Below are positions 36,582 through 44,898 of a stretch of DNA of 64,000 nucleotides, in pieces. Made by a program: the position numbers and the translations under genes. The stretch lies in the NCBI GenBank assembly GCA_022822325.1, contig JAJEBW010000024.1:1-64000 (forward strand), given 5' to 3'. Position 1 is the stretch's first letter; each line of letters opens with the position of its first letter. The notes below the pieces were generated by a model that did no database searches, was not told where the DNA came from, and was given only the letters and a program-made list of their open reading frames with translations. This DNA comes from Gemmatimonadota bacterium (GTDB taxonomy: Bacteria > Gemmatimonadota > Gemmatimonadetes > Longimicrobiales > Gaopeijiaceae).

Positions 36582-39500
36582 GATCCGGTGAGCCGTCGGC
36601 CCCGCTCCCTGAGGTGCCGGGCCCGCGCAGGCTACGGCCCTCCATCCCGTTGTCCGTCGCCGTCGCCCCGGTTCCGTTCGGAAAGTGATCCTCGGGTGCG
36701 TTGGCGAAGGGCGAGCGGCGTCTCCGAACCCGCAGCCGAATCTCTTCCGCAGGGCCCCCGGCGCCGTCGGTTGCGGCCGCCGTCTCGTCCTCGTCCGCGG
36801 AGTCGGCCCCGTGCACGATGTTCCGGGCGAGGGAAAGCGCCGAAGCGGTCGTCATCAGCTCGAGCGCGCTGACCTGGTGGTTGAACTGCGTCTGCACGAA
36901 GGCGCCCAACTCGGCGACCGAAATCGAGGTGAGCCCGAAGCTGGACAGCGGCTCGGCCACATCGCCTTCGTCGTGTCCGCACAGCTCCGCGACCTTGGCG
37001 GAGATCTGGGCCACGACGCCCTCCACCGTCAGCTCGCCGCCCGCGTCGACCTCGAACGCGGCCTGATTGTTCAACAGACGGCCGTTGCGCATGTAGTCGG
37101 GCGAATCGACGGTCCAGGGGGGATTCGCGAAGAGCGCGGTGACCAGGTGGTCGTGGTCCGTCATGGCGCGCAGGGCATAGTCGAGATTCGCAATCGCGAA
37201 GTTGGCGCTGACGGTGGTCATGCCCGCCGCGCGCAACATGCGCATGACGTGCAGGCTGCGGGTCGCCATCCCGACCTCGGTGACCGCACCCAGGTTGTAC
37301 GCGAAGCCCGGAAGACCTCGCTTCCGCCGCCAGGCCGCCAACCCGTCCAGAAAGCCGCTGGCCCCGCTGTAGTTGATCTGGCCCAGGTTGCCGAAGGTCG
37401 ATGCGATCGAGGAAAAGAGGACGAAATGGTCGAGATCGAGCTCGGCGGTGGCGTGGTGAAGGTTGAGCGCGCCCTGGGCCTTCGGAGCGAAGACCCGCCG
37501 CAGCGAATCGGGCGAAGTCTCCAGGAAGGACCGGTCCTCCAATGTTCCGGCGAGGTGGAACACGCCCTTCAGAGGTCGCTTCATCTCGTTCACGCAGCGC
37601 TGCACGTCCTCGCGGTTGCGCACATCCCCCGCCACGATCTCGATCTCGAATTCCTGCGTCATCTTCGACAGCGTGGTGTTCCGGCGTATCCACTCCACGT
37701 CGCGGCCGCCGGCGGGATCGCGGTCGATCAGCGTCAGATGGCGTGCACCGGCGGCGATCAGGTACGGTAGGAGGCGGAGGCCGAATCCCCCCAGGCCGCC
37801 GGTGACCAGCCAGGTCGCGTCGGGGTCCAGGAAGGGTCGCGTGTCCGCAACGGCGAATCCCCGCTCGCCAGGGTCCGCGGGCGCCTGCAGAACCAGCTTG
37901 CCCTGGTGCCGGCCCGTCGTCATCAGCCGCAGCGCACCGGCATGGTCGCGGTAGGGAAAGAGCGTCAGCGGCGGCGGCGCGAGCGCCCCTTCGTCCATGA
38001 GGTCCAGGCAGGCCTGGGAGAGGGTGTGCGACAGGACCGGGTCGTCGAGCATCAGACGGTCCACATCGATCGCGGCGAAACGCAGATTCTTGCGGAAGAC
38101 GCGCATGCTGAGCGAGTTGTCGGTGTAGATGTCGACCTTCCCGATCTCGCAGTGCCAGCCGGAGGGCCGCAGCGCCTTCAGACAGAGCGCGATGTGATGG
38201 CCGGCGAGCGAGTTCAGAACCACGTCGACCCCTTCGCCTTCGGTGGCCTCCATCAAATCGTCGTACCAACTGTGGCTGTGCGAATCGAAGGCGCCGCGCG
38301 CGCCCATCTTCAGCAACCGCTCCCGCTTGGCCTCGTTGCCCGCGGTGGCGTAAATCTCCGCGCCGACATGCTTCGCCAGCGCGATCGCCGCCTGTCCGAC
38401 GCCGCCCATCGCCGAATGAATGAGGACCCGCTGGCCCTTCCGCAGGCGGGCAAGGTGAATCAGCGCGTAGTAGGCGGTGACATGTACGGACAGCGCCGCC
38501 GCGGCCTCCTCCATGCTCAGGCGGGACGGTTTCAGGAAGGCGAGGTGTTCGTTCACCACCACCCGGTTGGCGATGCAGCCGCCCACCGTGAGCGCCACCT
38601 CGTCGCCGACCTTCAGGCGCTTTACTCCGGAGCCCGCGCGCCGCACGGTCCCGCTGGCCTCGATGCCGACCTCGCGGCCCAGGGCGGAGCGCTCGTAGGC
38701 CATCGCGGGCAGGAGCCCCAGCGTGACCATGACGTCGCGGAAGTTGAGCGCGGCCGCGGCGACCTCGACCTCGACATCCGATGGGCCCAGCGACGGCAAC
38801 TCGCATGTCGTCATCCGGAGACCGCTCACCTGGCCGGGGTTGTCCAGGCGCAGCCGGTAGGGGGCGTCTTCCCCGGGCGAAAGGTGTGGGGCGCGCTGCC
38901 GCAGACTGACGATTCGAGGCACCCACGGACGGCCGTTCCTGATCGCCACCTCGCGCTCGCGCAGATCGCAGCGGGCGAGCCGGGCCAGGGCTTCCAGATC
39001 CTGCCGCGCGCCGATGTCCACGAGGCGAAAGTCGATCCGGGTGTCTTCGCCGAGCAGCTCCAGGGCGATGCTGCGCACAGCCCCCCACAGCGCGCTTCCA
39101 CGCGGATCGTCCACGTCGCAGGCCGCGTCGCGGGTCACCACGGTCAGGCGGCAGTCGCGGGTCGCGCTCTCGAGCCGCAGAGGCACCAGGGCCTGGAGGA
39201 AGGCCACAACCCGCCAGACCGCCTTTTCGCCGGTGGGATCCTCCGGGTCGGCGGCGACCAAGAGGTCGATGGCTTCCACCGCTCCCGCGTCCGGCCCTTC
39301 GTCAAGCCAGGCAAAGTCGCCCGCTTCGAATGTGGACCAGGGGACATGATGCACCTCGGCCGAATCGAGCAGATCGACCCAGGCCGATGCCAGGGTGTCC
39401 GGTTCCCCGATCACCCAGCGGGGGCGCGAAGCGCGTCTTTCGAACCCTTCGTCCCCGGCCCTCCCTTCCCCCGCTCTCTCCACCCCTTCCGCGCGATCGT

Positions 39501-42500
39501 GGCGGTCGGGCGCCTGCACCAGCGTCGTCCGCGAACCCTTGTGAAGCGTCGTCCAGCCCGCGCCCAACTCAACCTCATCCTCCTCTTCGTGGCAAACCAA
39601 CGCGAGACCGCCGTCCACCAGCAGCCGCTGGACCAGCCCCCACTGCCCGGCCCCAAAACCGCAGGCTTCCCGGTGCAGCAGCGCCACCTCGGCCGCCGCC
39701 GGTCGCAGGAGTCCCGAAGTCATCTCCGGCTCGCGGTCATCGACAGCCATCGGATCAAGCGAATCGAACCGAATCGCCGCGTCATGGTGGTTGAAGGCGT
39801 CGTAGAGCGCGCGCGTGCACTCATCGTCTTGGCCCAACAGCCAGTACTCGCTCTGTGCATCCGCGCCCGAGAGTCGTTCAAGACACCGGTTCAGAATGGC
39901 GTCGCCGGGCTCCCGCCCACCCGCGATCTCGATCAGACGGCAGGCGTGGCGATCGCCGAAGGCTCCCTCCTCAAGCGCCGCGATCAACGCTTCGGGATCG
40001 ACCTCGCCATTGCGGATTGCGTCCCCGACCGGGGGCGTCGGCGGCAGGAATTTGGGCTGCCAGCGAATCTGGTGCTTGCTGTCCGGAACATCGCTCCAAC
40101 GAGGGTTGCTGTTGAAGCAATGATGCTCGCCGATGTGCGCGATCAACTCTCCCGTCGCCCGGTCGTAGAAGCTGGGGCTGCCGACGTACACTTCGCCGAG
40201 GGGCTTGTTGTACTGGCCGCGTTCGTCCACGTCGAACCAGTCGCCGGTGTCGGCCACGTAGCAAACGATCCGCGGTCCCGTCGGAGGACGCAGGAAGGTG
40301 ATGTCGCGGGCCCGCTGCGGCACGGAAAAGAAGTCCGGCAGCCGCATGAGATAGCGGAGGAAGATCTGCAGCCCGGCATCGATCAGCGCAGGATGGAGGA
40401 GATAGCCCTCGTCGCGGCCGGTGGCCCACAACTCGTCCTCCAGCTCGATCTCCAGCAGCATGTCCGTCGAAGCCGAATCCATGTCGATCTGCCGGATTCT
40501 GCGGAACTGGGGACCGAATTCGAATCCGTCGCCCACCACCGCTTCGACCCGATCATAGAACTCTTCCCCGGTCGCGAGGGGTTGGGGATCGAAGTCGGAG
40601 CCCAGGACATCCCCCAGCGTCGGGGGAGCGTTGACGGGATGGTCCTCGTTCACCCGCCGAACCCTGCCGCGGCAATGCAGCGTCCCCTCGTCGTCGTCCT
40701 CGAAGGAACGCGTGGAGATGGTGAAGGTGAACCGATCCGGCGCGTTGGGGACCGGGAAGAGGGCCGTCTGCAACCTCACCGGCGTCTCGCCGACCGGCGT
40801 GTGCTGCAGGTACTCGATCTCGTCGATATGGACGGGGTCTCCGGCGAACGCCTGCACGATCAGCTCGATGTAGCCGGCCGCGGGAATGATCGACGCCCGG
40901 TGCACCCGGTGGTCGGCCAGCCAGGGGAAGTCCCGCTCGGAGAGCCGCGCCTCGAAGAGGATGTGGTCGCAGGGAACTCGGTGGCCGACGAGGGGGCCGT
41001 GCGAGTACTCGCCGCGCTTCACGAACATCTCGTCGTCGGCCAGATCGTTGCGGGTGGTCGTCTGCTCCTGCGGATGGCCGGGGAGGAGATGGGCGATGGG
41101 TCTCGGGCGCGGATACTGGGAAGCGAAGTCCAGCTCGACGCCGCTCCGGTACAGCGCGCCCAGCGCCTCCTGGAAACCGAGGCGCACATCCTGATCCTTC
41201 ATGAAGGTGGGGATGCACGCCGGGGCCGAGGGGCCGCCCTCCACGCACTGGCGAATGAGTGGTTGCAGCGCGCCGTGCGGTGCGATCTCCAGCACGATGT
41301 CGGGGCGGTGGTCCCGCGTCACCGTCTGCATGGCCGCGGCGAAGCGAACGGGCTCCCGGATGTTGGACCACCAGTACGCGGCGTCCAGGCGCTCGGGCAC
41401 TTCGCCCGTGACCGAGGACACCATCGGCACATCGGCCTCGAAGTCACGCGGGTTCGCGGAGTCCGGATTCGCGGCGCCCGGGTCCGAAAAACCCGGATCG
41501 AGAAAGGACAGCGATGCCATCACATCGGTGTGCAGGGGGTCCATCGCGGTGGAGTGGAAGGCGATGTTGCCGGGGATCAGCCGATTCTGCAGGTCGCGGC
41601 GGTCGAGCTCGGCGATGACGGGCTGGAGCGCGGCCTCCCTTCCGCAGACGACGGTGTTGGCGGGGGAATTTTCGCAGGCGATCTCGACCCGGGCCGGTCC
41701 GTGGCCTTCGGAGCGGAAGGAAACGCCGATTTCGTCCAGCAGCTCCTCCACGCCCGCCCGGTCGAGTCCAATCGCCAGCATCCGGCCGGAGCCCGCCACC
41801 CGTTGCTGGAGAGTGGCGCGGTGGTAGACCAGGTGAGTGGCTTCGGCAAGCGACAGCGCTCCGCAGGCGTAGGCGGCGGCCACCTCGCCCGAGCTGTGTC
41901 CGACAACGCAGTCCGGTTGCACGCCCCAGGTCGACAGGAGCTCGACGAGGGCGCACTGAATCATGAAGATGGCGGGCTGAGCGAGTTGGACTTCGTTCAA
42001 CTCCTCCTGGCTCGCCGCAAAGCAGGCCTCGCGCAGCGACACGCCGGAATGCTTGCGCCACTCCGCTTCGATGGCGTCCACCACGCGGCGGAAGACGGGA
42101 TCGGCGTCGTAGAGCGCCCGTCCGCACCCCGCCCACTGCGTACCCTGGCCGGAGAACACCATCGCCACCCGTCGCTCGCCTGGCTCCACGACGGAAACGG
42201 GGGACGGATCGTCCGCGAAGGCGTCGAGGGCCGCCGCGAGCTGGGCCCGGTCGCGCACGGCGAAGGCGGCCCGCGCGGGAAAGAGGCTGCGACGGCGAGC
42301 GAGATTGCCCGCCAGGGTGTAAAGGTCGAAATCCCCTTTGTCGAAATCACCCTTGTCGATCTGTCTCTTGTCCCGGTTCCGTTTGTCGAGAACCTCGCGC
42401 AGGCTGCGCGCGCTTTCCCCCAGGGCGTTCGCGGTGCGCGCCGAAAGCGGGACCATGTACCCGGCTCCGGGCGCCAGCGGCGCCGACCACGCTCTCGGTC

Positions 42501-43818
42501 GCTCCGGCCGGTATTCCCGCACCACGCAGTGCCCGTTGGCGCCCCCGAACCCGAAGGAGTTGATCCCGACCACGACCGGTCGCTCCGGGAAGGGCTCGCA
42601 CGCGGTCTGCACCTGCATCGGGCAGCTCTCGAAGTCGATCTCCAGATTCGGCGCCAGGAAGTTCTTCGATATTGGCGCAAAGGTGCGCCGCCGCATCATG
42701 AGGACGACCTTGAGCAACGCCGCGCCGAAAGCCGCCGCCTCCAGGTGTCCCACATTGCTCTTCACGCTCGCCACCCGCAGCGGAACCTCGCGCTCGAACC
42801 CCCCGAATGCCTCCGCAATCGCATTCCCCTCGATTCGGTCGCCCACCACGGTGCCGGTTGCGTGCGCCTCGATGTAGTCGATCTCCTCCGGCCCCAGCCC
42901 CGCGCGGGCACAGGCCGTCCGCATCAGCTCAACCTGCGAGTGGCGGGTCGGCGCGGTGATGTAGCGCCCCTGAGCCAGCCCGGCTGCGTCGTCGGCGGCC
43001 CCGGCCGTGTTGACCGCGGTGGCCTCGATGACCGCGAAGATGCGGTCGCCCTCCCTCTCGGCCGCCTCCAGCGGCTTGATCGCGAAGACCAGCGTCCCCT
43101 CGGCGCGCATGTACCCGTTGGCGTCGGCGTCGAAGGAATGGCACCGGCCATCCGGACTGATCACCCCCAGCGCATTGAACGACGCGCTGCAGCGGGCGGA
43201 ACCCAGATAGGCTGCGGCCCCCACCAGCGCTCGCTCGCAATCGCCCTGCCGAATCGAGTTCACCGCCGTGTGGAGCGCGGTCAGCGACGCCGAACAGGCC
43301 GTGGAGCAGGCGATCGACGGCCCCATCAGATTCAGGTGATAGGAGATCCGGTTGGCCAGCATCGATGCGTCGATGCTCAGTATGGAGAACTCGTTGGTCC
43401 CGTACAGCGCCCGCCAGTTGGCGGTTGACGCAACCTGCGCCCCGATGAAAACGCCGGTAGGGCTGTTGCGCAGTGCGTGCAGGTCCCACCCGGCGTGTTC
43501 GCAGCTCTCCCATGCGCAACCCAGCAGCATCCGGATCTGCGGATCCATGTTGGCCATCTCGTTGCGCGACACGCCGAAGAGGCCGCGATCCATCCGCTGT
43601 TCGCCGTCGTCGCGGATCAACCCTTCATAGGCGCTGCCGAAGCGTCCCGGACCCGAGAATTCCCCGATCGGGCGATAGCCGCGGCCGTAGCGGTCGGTCA
43701 CCGGTTCGCGCACGATCTCGCGCTCGCTGAGGAGCCGCCAGAAGTCGTCGTCGGTGACGATGCCGCCGGGCATGCGGTAGGCGTACCCGACGATGGCGAC
43801 GGGTTGCTTGGAGGTCAT
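36535..43818 (-). CDS. Highly reducing type I polyketide synthase, one complete module
   Basis: 2427 residues. Ketosynthase 1-440 with Cys175 (STACSAS), His319 and His358 all present. Acyltransferase about 545-880 with GHSSG Ser642 and AFHS at 753-756, a malonyl-type pattern. Dehydratase about 935-1235 with His970 (LADHRVH) and Asp1147 (HPALIDAGL). Linker/structural KR part about 1290-1650; no methyltransferase motif seen. Enoylreductase about 1660-1965 with HSAMGGVGQAA. Ketoreductase about 2000-2190 with TGGLGGFG, Ser137-type FSSIAS at 2135-2140 and Tyr2150. ACP about 2265-2340 with Ser2298 in FGLTSIS (Asp of the usual DSL is Thr). It should build a fully reduced alkyl chain, probably iteratively. 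No loading or thioesterase domain; release by the next gene. Confidence 0.93.
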   Translation of the reverse strand: MTSKQPVAIVGYAYRMPGGIVTDDDFWRLLSEREIVREPVTDRYGRGYRPIGEFSGPGRFGSAYEGLIRDDGEQRMDRGLFGVSRNEMANMDPQIRMLLGCAWESCEHAGWDLHALRNSPTGVFIGAQVASTANWRALYGTNEFSILSIDASMLANRISYHLNLMGPSIACSTACSASLTALHTAVNSIRQGDCERALVGAAAYLGSARCSASFNALGVISPDGRCHSFDADANGYMRAEGTLVFAIKPLEAAEREGDRIFAVIEATAVNTAGAADDAAGLAQGRYITAPTRHSQVELMRTACARAGLGPEEIDYIEAHATGTVVGDRIEGNAIAEAFGGFEREVPLRVASVKSNVGHLEAAAFGAALLKVVLMMRRRTFAPISKNFLAPNLEIDFESCPMQVQTACEPFPERPVVVGINSFGFGGANGHCVVREYRPERPRAWSAPLAPGAGYMVPLSARTANALGESARSLREVLDKRNRDKRQIDKGDFDKGDFDLYTLAGNLARRRSLFPARAAFAVRDRAQLAAALDAFADDPSPVSVVEPGERRVAMVFSGQGTQWAGCGRALYDADPVFRRVVDAIEAEWRKHSGVSLREACFAASQEELNEVQLAQPAIFMIQCALVELLSTWGVQPDCVVGHSSGEVAAAYACGALSLAEATHLVYHRATLQQRVAGSGRMLAIGLDRAGVEELLDEIGVSFRSEGHGPARVEIACENSPANTVVCGREAALQPVIAELDRRDLQNRLIPGNIAFHSTAMDPLHTDVMASLSFLDPGFSDPGAANPDSANPRDFEADVPMVSSVTGEVPERLDAAYWWSNIREPVRFAAAMQTVTRDHRPDIVLEIAPHGALQPLIRQCVEGGPSAPACIPTFMKDQDVRLGFQEALGALYRSGVELDFASQYPRPRPIAHLLPGHPQEQTTTRNDLADDEMFVKRGEYSHGPLVGHRVPCDHILFEARLSERDFPWLADHRVHRASIIPAAGYIELIVQAFAGDPVHIDEIEYLQHTPVGETPVRLQTALFPVPNAPDRFTFTISTRSFEDDDEGTLHCRGRVRRVNEDHPVNAPPTLGDVLGSDFDPQPLATGEEFYDRVEAVVGDGFEFGPQFRRIRQIDMDSASTDMLLEIELEDELWATGRDEGYLLHPALIDAGLQIFLRYLMRLPDFFSVPQRARDITFLRPPTGPRIVCYVADTGDWFDVDERGQYNKPLGEVYVGSPSFYDRATGELIAHIGEHHCFNSNPRWSDVPDSKHQIRWQPKFLPPTPPVGDAIRNGEVDPEALIAALEEGAFGDRHACRLIEIAGGREPGDAILNRCLERLSGADAQSEYWLLGQDDECTRALYDAFNHHDAAIRFDSLDPMAVDDREPEMTSGLLRPAAAEVALLHREACGFGAGQWGLVQRLLVDGGLALVCHEEEDEVELGAGWTTLHKGSRTTLVQAPDRHDRAEGVERAGEGRAGDEGFERRASRPRWVIGEPDTLASAWVDLLDSAEVHHVPWSTFEAGDFAWLDEGPDAGAVEAIDLLVAADPEDPTGEKAVWRVVAFLQALVPLRLESATRDCRLTVVTRDAACDVDDPRGSALWGAVRSIALELLGEDTRIDFRLVDIGARQDLEALARLARCDLREREVAIRNGRPWVPRIVSLRQRAPHLSPGEDAPYRLRLDNPGQVSGLRMTTCELPSLGPSDVEVEVAAAALNFRDVMVTLGLLPAMAYERSALGREVGIEASGTVRRAGSGVKRLKVGDEVALTVGGCIANRVVVNEHLAFLKPSRLSMEEAAAALSVHVTAYYALIHLARLRKGQRVLIHSAMGGVGQAAIALAKHVGAEIYATAGNEAKRERLLKMGARGAFDSHSHSWYDDLMEATEGEGVDVVLNSLAGHHIALCLKALRPSGWHCEIGKVDIYTDNSLSMRVFRKNLRFAAIDVDRLMLDDPVLSHTLSQACLDLMDEGALAPPPLTLFPYRDHAGALRLMTTGRHQGKLVLQAPADPGERGFAVADTRPFLDPDATWLVTGGLGGFGLRLLPYLIAAGARHLTLIDRDPAGGRDVEWIRRNTTLSKMTQEFEIEIVAGDVRNREDVQRCVNEMKRPLKGVFHLAGTLEDRSFLETSPDSLRRVFAPKAQGALNLHHATAELDLDHFVLFSSIASTFGNLGQINYSGASGFLDGLAAWRRKRGLPGFAYNLGAVTEVGMATRSLHVMRMLRAAGMTTVSANFAIANLDYALRAMTDHDHLVTALFANPPWTVDSPDYMRNGRLLNNQAAFEVDAGGELTVEGVVAQISAKVAELCGHDEGDVAEPLSSFGLTSISVAELGAFVQTQFNHQVSALELMTTASALSLARNIVHGADSADEDETAAATDGAGGPAEEIRLRVRRRRSPFANAPEDHFPNGTGATATDNGMEGRSLRGPGTSGSGADGSPDHAPGAETGITTAAGQ

Positions 43819-43872
43819 GGGGCCGGCAATCGAGGCGTCCGGCGGTGGAAAGGCCGTTGCCCCGTTTCCGAA

Positions 43873-44139
43873 CTACTCGTCGACGCAATCCTGCAGAATG
43901 TCGTCGGCGGTGGTGAACATCTGCCGTAGCCACTCCTGCCGCCGCGCGCGCGCCTCCTCGATCTTCTTCCAGAGCGCCTGGCGAATCCTCTTGATCGCTT
44001 CCTCGCGCACCTCGGCCGAAAGGGTGGTGTCGTTCCTGAACTCGTGCTTCTCGATCGCGAACTCGGCGATGTCCTGGATGTTCTCGCCCACGATGTTCAG
44101 GTCGATGGCGTTTTTGATCGTGATGGTCTTGTCGGTCAT
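43873..44139 (-). CDS. Small charged helical protein in the PKS operon
   Basis: 88 residues from ATG 44139. The sequence is mostly predicted helix with many Glu, Arg and Lys (AEVREEAIKRIRQALWKKI, EEARARRQEWLRQMF) after a short strand TDKTITIKNAIDLN. There is no Cys pair, signal or known motif. It lies 54 bp before the PKS start and 93 bp after the STAS gene. I do not recognise a family. It may be a PKS accessory or a partner of the STAS protein. Confidence 0.65.
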   Translation of the reverse strand: MTDKTITIKNAIDLNIVGENIQDIAEFAIEKHEFRNDTTLSAEVREEAIKRIRQALWKKIEEARARRQEWLRQMFTTADDILQDCVDE

Positions 44140-44232
44140 TTGCGGGGCTCCGTGTTGGGAGGGGGTGTGAAGGCCGGCCGACGCCGCGAGGCTCGGAAGC
44201 CGGGTCGGGAAGCGTTCGGGCCGGGGAAGGCG

Positions 44233-44577
44233 TCAGTCGCCGAGAGCCGCGAGCGCCGCGTCGCGCGATTCGTGAACATCGATAATCCGGTCGAAGCCGC
44301 TGATCGCGACGACCTCGCGGTTGAGTTCCGAGAGCGAGCAGATCGCGAACCGCTTTCCCGGTTTGGCGAAGCGCTTGGCGATGACGAGGCACACCCGCAG
44401 GCCGGCGCTCGTAATCATGGAGACCCGTTCGAAATCGAGAACGAGCTTGCGATCGTCGGGACCGAGTCCATCCTCCAGCAGTTCCTGGAAGTGATCGGCG
44501 CTTCCGCTGTCGATACGGCCCAGAAGAATGGCGACGAGGGTATCGCCCGACCTGATCCACTTCAGGTCGATGGTCAT
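44233..44577 (-). CDS. STAS-domain anti-sigma factor antagonist-like protein
   Basis: 114 residues from ATG 44577; an upstream in-frame start at 44622 adds unlikely residues. It is a complete STAS domain: DTLVAILLGRIDSGSADHFQ, then KLVLDFERVSMITSAGLRVCL with the usual phosphorylatable Ser before AG, and KRFAICSLSELNREVV. In partner switching such proteins bind an anti-sigma HATPase unless phosphorylated. The upstream gene encodes a permease fused to a degenerate HATPase domain, a natural partner. Downstream are the small protein and the PKS, which it may help control. Confidence 0.8.
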   Translation of the reverse strand: MTIDLKWIRSGDTLVAILLGRIDSGSADHFQELLEDGLGPDDRKLVLDFERVSMITSAGLRVCLVIAKRFAKPGKRFAICSLSELNREVVAISGFDRIIDVHESRDAALAALGD

Positions 44578-44695
44578 GTCGTTGGCCTTTGTAGAGGCTT
44601 GGAGTTCCCTTCCCGGATCCACCGCCCCCGCCCGTCCCGCGTTCGCCGGAGCCTTCGGGGAGACAGGGCGCCGCTTGCGTGAACGGCAAGACGGA

Positions 44696-44723
44696 AGGGT
44701 AACCGTTGCTCGCGATCTGTCAA
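44696..44723 (-). promoter_or_regulatory. Candidate promoter for the STAS-PKS genes
   Basis: On the minus strand TTGACA at 44723-44718 is an exact -35. A 16-bp spacer leads to TACCCT at 44701-44696, a weak -10. It lies within the 321-bp gap (44578-44898) between the permease and STAS genes. That gap otherwise shows no gene. If real, the PKS genes can be expressed apart from the upstream catabolic operon. Confidence 0.3.
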
Positions 44724-44898
44724 GCTGCGCCGGGGTTGCCCCGAATTTTCCGCACCCCCCGCTCGCGCACCGGCGCTTCCGGGGAGTCGGCGACCGACCT
44801 GCGAACAGGGGCTGCAGGCGGTCGAGTTCGCGGGCCTTGCCCTGGTCAGCTCCGCCGATTGCCGAGCACGGCCGGGTTCGCTCCAGCGTTGCGGGTCG

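Noticed and set aside
37906-43428. Plus-strand open frame of about 1840 codons opposite the PKS
   Set aside because: It mirrors the PKS in a GC-rich region where antisense frames stay open by composition. It has no domain, and the PKS strand has all catalytic motifs.
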